Assembly (NCBI GenBank): GCA_021296535.1
Contig: JAGWAG010000009.1
Location: forward strand, 1 to 42,253
DNA length: 42,253 bases
Direction: 5' to 3'
DNA from: Acidobacteriota bacterium
GTDB taxonomy: Bacteria > Acidobacteriota > Thermoanaerobaculia > Multivoradales > Multivoraceae
Positions 11,100 to 19,308 of the stretch are shown piece after piece (within the stretch, counting starts at the first letter, position 1; every line of letters starts with the position of its first letter). The notes beneath the pieces were generated by a model, which did no database searches, was not told where the DNA came from, and was given only the letters and a program-made list of their open reading frames with translations. The position numbers and the translations under genes were made by a program.

Positions 11100-11848
11100 T
11101 GGTGACTCTCAAGACACAGGAGGAGCTCGACCTGATGGAGCGCGCCAACCGCATCGTTCTGGAGGTGCTGGCCTCCCTGGAACGGCGGCTGCGGGCCGGA
11201 GTCACCACGCGCGAACTCGATGCTCATGCGGAGGCCTCGATCCGCGAGCGTGGCGGCCGGCCGGCCTTTCTCGGTTACCGGGGGTTTCCGGCCACCCTGT
11301 GCACCTCGGTGAACGACGTGATCGTCCACGGCATCCCGAGTGATGTGCCTCTCGAGGATGGAGACATCGTCAGCATCGACTGCGGGGTGGAGTTTTCGGG
11401 TTACTATGGCGATGCTGCGCGCACGTACCGTGTAGGTGCGGTCTCGGAGCAGGCCGCACGCTTGCTGGAAGTCACTCGCCGGGCCCTGGATGTGGCCTTG
11501 GACTGCGTGGCGCCTGGCAGGTCGCTGCACGACATCGGTCGGGCGGTTGAGCGGTACGTCAAGGATCGCGGGTACTCCGTGGTCCGTGATTTCGTCGGTC
11601 ACGGCATCGGTTCAGCACTTCACGAGGAACCGGAAGTGCCGAACTACCGCCGGCGGGGTCGTGGCATCGAGTTGCGGTCAGGCATGGTCTTGGCGATTGA
11701 GCCGATGGTCACCGCCGGAAGCCGGGCCGTGAAGATGGATGGAGACGGTTGGACGGCGAGAACGAAGGATGGATCGTTGTCGGCTCACTTCGAGCACTCG
11801 GTCGCGGTGACGGAGGCCGGAGCGCGCGTACTGGGCCTGGCGGCTTGA
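11099..11848 (+). CDS. map: Type I methionine aminopeptidase
   Basis: [24 protein letters not shown]...[20 protein letters not shown]...[18 protein letters not shown]; metal ligands present. Confidence 0.96.
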   Translation: MVTLKTQEELDLMERANRIVLEVLASLERRLRAGVTTRELDAHAEASIRERGGRPAFLGYRGFPATLCTSVNDVIVHGIPSDVPLEDGDIVSIDCGVEFSGYYGDAARTYRVGAVSEQAARLLEVTRRALDVALDCVAPGRSLHDIGRAVERYVKDRGYSVVRDFVGHGIGSALHEEPEVPNYRRRGRGIELRSGMVLAIEPMVTAGSRAVKMDGDGWTARTKDGSLSAHFEHSVAVTEAGARVLGLAA

Positions 11849-11879
11849 ACCAAAGAGGAAGCAAGAGGGCGAAGGGATA

Positions 11880-12107
11880 TTGGGCGTGAAGAAAGAAGAG
11901 GCGATCGAAGTCGAGGCAATGGTGGTGGAGACACTGCCGAACGCAGTCTTCAAGGTCGAGCTTGACAACAAGCACCAGGCCTTGGCCCACATCTCGGGCA
12001 AGATGCGAAAGCACTTCATCCGGATCCTCCCGGGCGATCGCGTCCTGGTCGAACTTTCGCCCTACGACCCCGGCCGTGGCCGGATCGTGTACAGGTTGCG
12101 GACCTGA
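11880..12107 (+). CDS. infA: Translation initiation factor IF-1 (start uncertain: TTG 11880 or GTG 11886)
   Basis: [68 protein letters not shown]. Confidence 0.95.
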   Translation: MGVKKEEAIEVEAMVVETLPNAVFKVELDNKHQALAHISGKMRKHFIRILPGDRVLVELSPYDPGRGRIVYRLRT

Positions 12108-12137
12108 CGGCCGGTTTCGAATCGAAGGAGATCCATC

Positions 12138-12251
12138 ATGAAGGTGCGAGCGTCAGTAAAGAGGATGTGCGTGAAGTGCAAGGTGGTCCGGCGTCGCGGT
12201 GTGATCCGCGTCATCTGTGAGAACCCAAAGCACAAGCAACGGCAAGGCTGA
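12138..12251 (+). CDS. rpmJ: 50S ribosomal protein L36 (zinc-ribbon type)
   Basis: Not in the ORF track (37 aa). Manual translation [37 protein letters not shown]-stop, between infA and rpsM. Confidence 0.96.
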   Translation: MKVRASVKRMCVKCKVVRRRGVIRVICENPKHKQRQG

Positions 12252-12272
12252 GCAGGACGGGAGAGAGCTGGA

Positions 12273-12653
12273 ATGGCGAGAATCGCAGGGATCGATCTAC
12301 CGCAGAACAAGCAGGTCGGCATCGGCCTCACCTACATCTACGGCATCGGCCGCTCTCGGGCGCTGGTGCTGCTGGATCAGGCGGGTGTCGCCGCCGAGGT
12401 CAAGGTCAGGGACCTGACCGAGGACGAGACCGGGCGTATTCGCCGGGTCGTTCAGGAGGCGGGGTCGGTCGAGGGAGACCTGCGCAAGGAAGTGACCCAG
12501 AGCATCAAGCGCCTGATGGAGATCGGCAGCTACCGCGGTGTCAGACACCGCAAGGGTCTGCCGGTTCGTGGCCAGCGCACGCACACCAACGCGCGCACCC
12601 GCAAGGGACCGCGGCGGGCTACCGTGGCCGGCAGGAAGAAGGTCGGGAAGTAG
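12273..12653 (+). CDS. rpsM: 30S ribosomal protein S13
   Basis: [30 protein letters not shown]...[25 protein letters not shown]. Confidence 0.97.
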   Translation: MARIAGIDLPQNKQVGIGLTYIYGIGRSRALVLLDQAGVAAEVKVRDLTEDETGRIRRVVQEAGSVEGDLRKEVTQSIKRLMEIGSYRGVRHRKGLPVRGQRTHTNARTRKGPRRATVAGRKKVGK

Positions 12654-12672
12654 GCGAGAGAGGGATACCTGG

Positions 12673-13050
12673 ATGGCAAAAGCGAGGAAGAAGGAAAAGC
12701 GCGTCGTGCCCCACGCCGTGGCGCACGTCAATGCGACCTTCAACAACACACTGGTCTGCATCAGCGATCCGGACGGCAATGTCCTGACCTGGTCGTCGTC
12801 GGGCCGAAACGGTTTCAAGGGGTCCCGCAAGGGAACGCCCTTCGCGGCTCAGGTGGCCGCGCAGGCGGTGGGCTATCAGGCCAAGGACCTTGGCGTGCGG
12901 TCGGTCGACGTGTTGGTCAAGGGGCCGGGAGGCGGTCGCGAATCGGCAGTCAGGGCCCTGCAGGCCACCGGCATCAGCATCCGATCGATCCGTGACGTGA
13001 CCCCAATACCACACAACGGCTGCCGTCCTCGCAAGCGGCGTCGGGTCTGA
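12673..13050 (+). CDS. rpsK: 30S ribosomal protein S11
   Basis: [44 protein letters not shown]...[15 protein letters not shown]. Confidence 0.97.
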   Translation: MAKARKKEKRVVPHAVAHVNATFNNTLVCISDPDGNVLTWSSSGRNGFKGSRKGTPFAAQVAAQAVGYQAKDLGVRSVDVLVKGPGGGRESAVRALQATGISIRSIRDVTPIPHNGCRPRKRRRV

Positions 13051-13129
13051 ACCCGGCGTTTCGCCGCTGGACCGCACCGAGACATCACACGTTTCCACCT
13101 GGAACGCAATCGAGATAGTAGGAGTCAAC

Positions 13130-14116
13130 ATGCTCTGGAAGGGATTTCAACGCCCGAAGCGGATCGAGATCGATACCGAGACTCTGACCGACACGTACGG
13201 CAGATTCACGGCCCAGCCGTTTGAACGCGGCTTCGGCGCCACCGTGGGCAACGCATTGCGGCGTAGCCTCCTGTCGGCAATCGAGGGCGCCGCGATTACC
13301 GCGGTGCGGATCGAGGGCGCACTGCACGAGTTCTCTTCACTCGAAGGGGTGGTCGAGGACACGACGGACATCATTCTGAACCTGAAACAGGTGCCTCTGC
13401 GGTCCTTCGACGACACGACACGCGTGATCACGCTGGACGTGTCAGGGCCGCGCGAGGTGACCGCCGCCGACTTCAACGGCGACCCGAGCGTCGAGATCCG
13501 CGACCCGAAGAGCAAGGTGGCGACTCTGAACGAACGGGGTCGGCTCCGCCTCGAGGCGCAGGTCAAGAACGGACGCGGCTACGTCGGCGCCGACCGAAAT
13601 CTCGACGAGTCGATGGGAATCGGCTGGATTCCGCTCGACTCGGTCCATAGCCCGGTGAAGCGGGTGAATTATCGCGTCGAGTCGGCGCGCCTCGGCCGGA
13701 CCACCGACTACGAGCGACTGATCGTCGAGGTCTGGACGGACGGAACGGTGACACCGGAAGAGGGGATCTCCCGGGCCGGCGCCCTGCTGCGCGATCATCT
13801 GGCCATCTTCATCGACGCCGAGGAGAGCCTGGTCGTCGAAGCAGCGGCTGAGGAGGAAGTCGACGGGAGCGATCTCAGCGCCATGCTCCGGAAGGAAATC
13901 GACGATCTGGACCTGAGCGTTCGTTCGGCGAACTGCCTGAGGAACGCGAACATCAATACGGTGGCCGACCTCGTCGCGCGGAGCGAGAAGGAGATGCTCG
14001 AGACGAAGAACTTCGGCCGCAAGTCGCTCGAAGAGATCCAGGAAGTGCTCGACCGGATGGGACTGTCCTTCGGCATGGAAGTTCCTGAGAACGCGGAGAC
14101 CAGCGTCCAGGCCTGA
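13130..14116 (+). CDS. rpoA: DNA-directed RNA polymerase subunit alpha
   Basis: QPFERGFGATVGNALRRSLLSAIEGAAITAVRIEG...; C-terminal domain SVRSANCLRNANINTVADLVARSEKEML...FGRKSLEEIQEVL. Confidence 0.97.
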   Translation: MLWKGFQRPKRIEIDTETLTDTYGRFTAQPFERGFGATVGNALRRSLLSAIEGAAITAVRIEGALHEFSSLEGVVEDTTDIILNLKQVPLRSFDDTTRVITLDVSGPREVTAADFNGDPSVEIRDPKSKVATLNERGRLRLEAQVKNGRGYVGADRNLDESMGIGWIPLDSVHSPVKRVNYRVESARLGRTTDYERLIVEVWTDGTVTPEEGISRAGALLRDHLAIFIDAEESLVVEAAAEEEVDGSDLSAMLRKEIDDLDLSVRSANCLRNANINTVADLVARSEKEMLETKNFGRKSLEEIQEVLDRMGLSFGMEVPENAETSVQA

Positions 14117-14158
14117 GGGCCGCGGACCGCTTTCGAGCTTCCCCGGGAAGGAGCGATC

Positions 14159-14521
14159 ATGCGTCACGGAGTTGGCTACAAGAAACTGGGTCGGACCACG
14201 GCCCACCGACGGGCAATGTTCCGCAACATGCTCGCCTCGCTGGTCGATCACGGCCGGATCCAGACCACCCTCGCCAAGGCCAAGGCCCTGCGCCCGGTCG
14301 CCGAGAAGCTCATCACCCGCAGCCGCGAGGACTCCGTCCACGCCCGGCGCCTGGTCCGCCGCTGGCTTCCCAACCGCGACCACGTCAAGAAACTCTTCGA
14401 CGAAATCGGCCCCCGCTACGCCGACCGCCCCGGCGGCTACCTCCGCATCACGAAGCTCGGCCCGCGCCGCGGCGACGCCGCCGAACGCGCCGTCATCGAG
14501 TTCGTCGACACCGACGAGTAG
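14159..14521 (+). CDS. rplQ: 50S ribosomal protein L17
   Basis: MRHGVGYKKLGRTTAHRRAMFRNMLASLVDHGRIQTTLAKAKALRPVAEKLIT. Confidence 0.97.
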   Translation: MRHGVGYKKLGRTTAHRRAMFRNMLASLVDHGRIQTTLAKAKALRPVAEKLITRSREDSVHARRLVRRWLPNRDHVKKLFDEIGPRYADRPGGYLRITKLGPRRGDAAERAVIEFVDTDE

Positions 14522-14536
14522 GGAGACACTGGGTGC

Positions 14537-14554
14537 GCCGGCCTTCTGGCCGGC
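14537..14554 (+). terminator. Hairpin 16 nt after the rplQ stop (gccggcc-ttct-ggccggc); candidate 3'-end or terminator structure without a U-tract
   Basis: Perfect 7-bp stem with TTCT loop. A second copy with compensatory changes lies at 14975-14992. Confidence 0.4.
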
Positions 14555-14610
14555 ATCCGGGCGCCGTCGTGCGTCGGCGTGCGCTGGCGTGGCGGCGTCG
14601 GTTGGACCCG

Positions 14611-14850
14611 CCTGCAGCGGGCCGAAGGAGGGGGTCCCTGCGGGGCGTCATCCGTGCGCCCGATGACGGACGCACGGACTGATTCACGGGTGGCGCGGAT
14701 CGCGCCACCCGGGTTCGCACTTTCTGAGTAGATGAGAAGGTGAGTGCTCGCTGCGGTCGGCTGCGCTCCGGTTTGGGTCGGACGATGTGTGGGCGTCGGC
14801 CGTCGCTTGCCGACAGCCCGCAGGGACCCCCTCCTTCGGCCCCCTGCAGG
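14611..14850 (+). repeat. Structured repeat copy A: near-perfect 34-bp inverted arms enclosing hairpins and a conserved core
   Basis: Left arm 14611-14644 and right arm 14817-14850 are complementary with one mismatch. Core gctcgctgcggtcggctgcgctccggtttgg...gccgtcgcttgccgacagcc also occurs, reverse-complemented, in copy B. Confidence 0.8.
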
Positions 14851-15270
14851 CTGGACGTCGCCGCGTGCTGAGCGCGTGCCGGCTGACGTCCCCGTCGTTG
14901 CCAAGTTCGCTCGCAGGTAGAAGTGGCGGTTGCAGTAGAGAGCTAAGACTCAGCGCCGGCCGTCCTCTGGGTGCGCGGACCTTCTGGTCCGCATCCGGGC
15001 CGAGCCACCGAGTGCCGAATCTGCGGTTCGCTTCAGCGCCGTCACCTGAATCGCCTCGAGACAATGGACCTTGTTGAGGCGGAGTCGCTCAGCCCTATTC
15101 GCGATGGTCACGAACAAATGTCGGGGCTCCGAGTTGGATCTGCTCGGTCTATCTGCGGTTAGCCGCCACTTCGCACTTGTACGTCCGGCTTGGCTTGGCG
15201 GTGCCATCGGTGGCGGGTGAGAAGTCTGCAGCTCGCTGAGGACGATCGAGAGAATGCTACTCTCGAGCAG

Positions 15271-15411
15271 ATGGCGACACACGGAATGGACCTCACGTAT
15301 CAGGTCCGACGAACGAAGGATGATTTGTCTTCGTTGCTGGACGCAATGGACAATGCCATGCGACGAAGGCGATCACGGCACCGGTCCGATCTGGAAAACC
15401 AGTCAGACTAG
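15271..15411 (+). CDS. Small hypothetical protein (about 46 aa) in the accessory cassette
   Basis: In-frame ATG at 15271: MATHGMDLTYQVRRTKDDLSSLLDAMDNAMRRRRSRHRSDLENQSD; ends 22 bp before the next candidate start at 15434. Coding status uncertain. Confidence 0.35.
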   Translation: MATHGMDLTYQVRRTKDDLSSLLDAMDNAMRRRRSRHRSDLENQSD

Positions 15412-15433
15412 TTGCCAGACTCGCGATAGAGAC

Positions 15434-16586
15434 ATGCATACCATCTGTACTTCTCGGGGCACAATCGAGATCGTTGAAGACCAACAGGGCCAGCCGGCCA
15501 AGAACCCTTGGCCAAGGCCCGTAGACGTCCGCTTGCGGTACCAGTTGAAACCGTCCCCGAGACAGCCCCTTTCCGTGGAGATCACTGGACGGCATCTCTT
15601 TTCCCTCGGTGGCATCGAGAAGCTGACTCTGGAGCACTCTACGTATTCACTATGGCGATTTCGAGATCACCTTCGCACGAACCTCCGGCTACTGGAAGAA
15701 GTTGGTCGACCTTCGTTCTCTTCGGCACAGTGTCATTGTGGGACTTCGGAAATCATCTTACGGTGAGACGGTTACGTGGGCCGAGTTCAATGAGATAGTG
15801 GAGTTGCTGGAGTCGTTCGTGGGTTGGGTCGACCACTGTGTTTCTCCAGTGTTCCATATCAAGGGCTACAGAAACGGGCGACTTGCTTACAGAGGATACG
15901 AACTGCATCCGTATGCGACCGCTCCGAGAGACCGGTTCTCTTGGCTGCCAAAGTATGGGCCCGATGAAACGAGCGCAGTTCACGGGGATATGGTCAGTCA
16001 CGCCTTTACAGTCTTCTCGGACGCATGGGCAGCGAACCGAGCGAGTCGAGGTGTCCTCCACATCGCTCTACAGATGCTCAGGAGCAAGGAGAAGGGCGGA
16101 CCGGGGTCTTCGCCGTCCATACTCTACTTGCGTGACGCGTTCGGTGCCATCAGTATCCTGACGAGTATTCTGGTTGGACCGAATCCGAGGGGAGGCCGCC
16201 GTCAGACGATGATCGACTGCCTGGGGCACCTCGAGGTCCCGGATGAGATTCCAGATCCCGAGAGCAGACGGTATCTTTCGAAGAATCACCAGGAGCTTTG
16301 GTCAGCCAGGAATGGCGTTGTTCGAGAATCAGAGAGAAGGAAAGGAACGCTGGCTCGGCCGCTGGCGAATGTCCAGAACTGGCTGCTTCACCTCGACGAT
16401 CCCAGTAACTCGGCTCGCCTACTGGAACTTGGGAGTCCGAGACAGAGCTACTTCGTTGAAGTCACGACGTGGCTTGCAGATCTCATGTCTATGAGGGCTG
16501 TGGGCTATGAGGGCACCTACTTTAGCCGTCTGACGGGAAGCGTCGAAGCCGTGCCGTGGATTGCTGAGTGCCAGTGGAGTCGCTAG
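15434..16586 (+). pseudogene. Frame-disrupted gene, weakly HEPN/ApeA-like hypothetical protein; N-terminal part in frame 2, remainder in frame 3
   Basis: Frame 2 from ATG 15434 (MHTICTSRGTIEIVEDQQGQ...VDVRLRYQLKPSPRQPLSVEITGRHLFSLGGIEKLTLEHS) loses protein-like character near 15630-15655. There frame 3 (...LRIHYGDFEITFARTSGYWKKLVDLRSLRHSVIV...) becomes protein-like and runs to 16586. Confidence 0.5.
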
Positions 16587-16784
16587 CACCGTGGCTGGGT
16601 GCGTTCGTCGTTTACGACTCGGTAGGCTCCCGGCACGTTCCTCGCGGCCCGGCGAATTCGATAGCCCCGCGCCGGGAATGCTCGGGGCTGCTCCGAGGGA
16701 CTGTGAGCGGCTCGGTTCGAGCGCAAGCCAGGAGGGATGACCTTCTAGAAGTGCTGGTTGCCGAGTTCTGTCCGACGACCTCCA

Positions 16785-16958
16785 GCCTGCTGCGGTCCGG
16801 GGAGAGGGTCCCAGGGGGCTGTCGGCAATCGACGGCCCATGTCCCCTCACTGGCCGACACCAAACCGGAGCGCAGCCGACCGAAGCGAGCGCAACCCTCC
16901 CTTTTCACCCGGAAAGCGCGAGCGGCCCCTGGGACCCTCTCCCCGGACCGCAGCAGGC
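16785..16958 (-). repeat. Structured repeat copy B, inverted relative to copy A: perfect 33-bp inverted arms
   Basis: Arms 16785-16817 and 16926-16958 are perfectly complementary. The reverse complement of the interior shares the core tcggtcggctgcgctccggtttgg...gccgtcgattgccgacagcc with copy A. Confidence 0.8.
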
Positions 16959-16963
16959 GGGTG

Positions 16964-16996
16964 CGTCCTCCGCCCGTCCTCCGCCCGTCCTCCGCG
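16964..16996. repeat. Short tandem repeat, 3 x 11 bp (cgtcctccgcc; last unit cgtcctccgcg)
   Basis: Direct reading of 16964-16996. Confidence 0.8.
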
Positions 16997-17041
16997 CGCA
17001 CGGTGCGGCACAGCCGCGCCTCCGAATCCGCTCCGCTCCGG

Positions 17042-19138
17042 CTAGTCCTCTTCTTCCGCCCGTTTCGCTTCGGCGATGATCTTCTCCTGGATCTGGCGGG
17101 GGACTTCCTCGTAGTGGGAGAAGCCCATCGTGAAGCTGGAGCGGCCCTGGGTCATTGAGCGCAGGGCGGGGGCGTAGGTCAGCATTTCGGCCATGGGGAC
17201 GGTGGCCTTGACGATCTGGGCGCTGCCCTTGGCTTCCATGCCCTGGGGACGGCCCCGGCGAGAGGAGAGGTCGCTCATGATGTCGCCCATGAAGTCCTCG
17301 GTCGTGTTGATGTCGACCTGCATGACGGGTTCGAGGAGAGTGGGGGCGGCCTTTGCCATCGCGTCCTTGAAGGCCAGGGAGCCGGCTACCTTGAAGGCCA
17401 TTTCCGACGAGTCGACGTCGTGGTACTTGCCGTCCTGGAGGCGGACCCGGAAGTTGCCGACCGGGTAGCCGGCCAGGTAGCCGCGTGCGGCCGCTTCGAG
17501 CAGGCCTTTCTCGACGGCGGGGCGGTAGTTCTGGGGGATCGAGCCGCCGAAGATCTCGTCGACGAACTCGTAGTCCTCCGGTGTGGCGACCGGTTCCATC
17601 GTGATCGTGCAGTCGGCGAACTGGCCGCGGCCGCCGCTCTGCTTCTTGTGCCGGCCGTGGCCGACCGCGGGCCTTCTGATCGCTTCGCGGTAGGGCACCT
17701 TGGGTGGGTGCAGGATGACCTCGACCTTGGAGCGAGCCTTCAGCTTCGAGACCGCGATCTCGACGTGGAGCTGGCCGGCGCCCGAGAGCAGGAACTCGCC
17801 CGTCTGCGGGTCGCGGCCGGCGCGCAGGCTCGGATCCTCCTCGACCAGCCGGAGCACCGCCTCGCCGATCTTCTCTTCGTCGCCCTTCGTCTTCGGCTCG
17901 ATCGCGAACGAGATCGCGGCGACCGGTGGGTTGGGGAAGCCGAGGTGCAGGGGCCGTTCACGGCTCGTGATCGAGTCACCGGTGACGCTGCTCTTGAGCT
18001 TCGCCACGCCGCCAATGTCGCCCTCGACGAGTTGAGGCACGTCCTGGCCGGTCTTGCCCTGCATGTGCATCAGGTGGCCGACGCGCTCTGCCCCCTCACG
18101 CCGGGCGTTCCAGTAGCTCGTGTCGGAGGTCATGCGGCCCGCGGCCACGCGGAGCAGGGAGATGCGCCCGGTGAAGGGGTCGTTCAGCGTCTTGAAGACG
18201 ATCGCGCTGACCGGCGCGCCGTCGCCGCGCTCGATCTCCACGGGCTCTCCGCCGATGCCGGTGGCCGGCATCGGCGGCGCGCCTGCGGGCGACGGCAGCA
18301 GCTTGACCACCGCGTCGAGCAGGGCCGAGTTGCCGATGCCGTGACCGGCGGAGGACATCGTGACCGGGAACAGCGCCCGGTTCCTGATCGCATTCTTGAG
18401 GCCCTCGACCAACTGGTCCTGATCGAGGTCGCCCTGATCGAAGTAGGCCTCCATCAAGTCGTCGTCGCTCTCGGCGACCGCTTCCGTGAGCTTGCCTCGC
18501 CACTCGTCGATCTGTCCTTCGAGTTCGGCCGGAGGTTCCGAGAGCTTGCTGCGGCCGGCGCCGTCCCGGTCGTAGACATAGGCCTTGCGGCTGAGCAGGT
18601 CGACCACGCCGGTGAAGTCCTTGCCGTCGCCGATCGGGATCTGCACGGGCAACGCCATGCGGTCGAAGTTCTGCTGCAGTTCGGCGATACAACCCTCGAA
18701 GTCGATGTTCTCGCGGTCCATCTTGGTCAAGTGCAGCATGACCGGCTGGTCGATTCCCGCCGCGATCTCCCAGGCCTTCTCGGCCATGACCTGCGTCGGC
18801 GAGGCGGCGTTCAGGCACAGCAGGGCGGCATCTGCCGCCCGCATGCCCGAGCTGGTCTCGTGGACGAAGATTCCGGAGCCCGGACAGTCAATCAGGTTGA
18901 CCTTGTGCTCGCTCGAGCCGTCCGACCAGGGCGCGTAGCAGACGGCGAGGCCGATCGAGATGCCGCGACGAATCTCTTCGTCGTCGAAGTCCGTGACCGT
19001 GTTGCCGTCCTCGACCCGGTTCTGCCGGTTGAAGACGCCGCCGGTGTAGAGGAGGCCGGCGAGCAGCGTCGTCTTGCCGGTGTCGTTGTGTCCGACGACG
19101 GCGAGGTTGCGTATCTGGTCCGAACTTTCGAGTTGCAT
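17042..19138 (-). CDS. Elongation factor G-like GTPase (EF-G paralogue)
   Basis: MQLESSDQIRNLAVVGHNDTGKTTLLAGLLY...VEDGNTVTDFDDEEIRRGISIG...NLIDCPGSGIFVHETSSGMRAADAALL...LTKMDRENIDFEG. EF-G domains II-V follow, ending at a C-terminal MTQGRSSFTMGFSHYEEVP. Confidence 0.88.
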   Translation of the reverse strand: MQLESSDQIRNLAVVGHNDTGKTTLLAGLLYTGGVFNRQNRVEDGNTVTDFDDEEIRRGISIGLAVCYAPWSDGSSEHKVNLIDCPGSGIFVHETSSGMRAADAALLCLNAASPTQVMAEKAWEIAAGIDQPVMLHLTKMDRENIDFEGCIAELQQNFDRMALPVQIPIGDGKDFTGVVDLLSRKAYVYDRDGAGRSKLSEPPAELEGQIDEWRGKLTEAVAESDDDLMEAYFDQGDLDQDQLVEGLKNAIRNRALFPVTMSSAGHGIGNSALLDAVVKLLPSPAGAPPMPATGIGGEPVEIERGDGAPVSAIVFKTLNDPFTGRISLLRVAAGRMTSDTSYWNARREGAERVGHLMHMQGKTGQDVPQLVEGDIGGVAKLKSSVTGDSITSRERPLHLGFPNPPVAAISFAIEPKTKGDEEKIGEAVLRLVEEDPSLRAGRDPQTGEFLLSGAGQLHVEIAVSKLKARSKVEVILHPPKVPYREAIRRPAVGHGRHKKQSGGRGQFADCTITMEPVATPEDYEFVDEIFGGSIPQNYRPAVEKGLLEAAARGYLAGYPVGNFRVRLQDGKYHDVDSSEMAFKVAGSLAFKDAMAKAAPTLLEPVMQVDINTTEDFMGDIMSDLSSRRGRPQGMEAKGSAQIVKATVPMAEMLTYAPALRSMTQGRSSFTMGFSHYEEVPRQIQEKIIAEAKRAEEED

Positions 19139-19308
19139 CGACGCTCCCGTCACTGGCGTACGCGGGCCTTGTGTGGGAGCCCGCTCGGGTCGCGGTTGGT
19201 CGGGATCCGGCATCCCTGCGGGACGCGGATCTCAGGCTTGGAAACAGCCGCAGAAGATACCACGCAACCGGGCCGGCGAGCGCCGCCGCGCCGGCCGTCA
19301 CCCGGCCG

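Noticed and set aside
14787-15077. ORFs overlapping repeat copy A and the second TTCT hairpin (e.g. MRGPSGPHPG...)
   Set aside because: Translations of palindromic repeat DNA without protein-like features; the region is better explained as structured repeats.
14611-16958. Inverted repeats interpreted as insertion-sequence termini with a transposase
   Set aside because: No DDE, HUH or recombinase-like ORF inside and no obvious target-site duplication by eye; kept as a repeat-flanked cassette without an IS call.
16568-17158. 196-aa plus ORF across repeat copy B
   Set aside because: Runs through the inverted repeat and into the antisense of the EF-G-like gene; no coherent protein signal.
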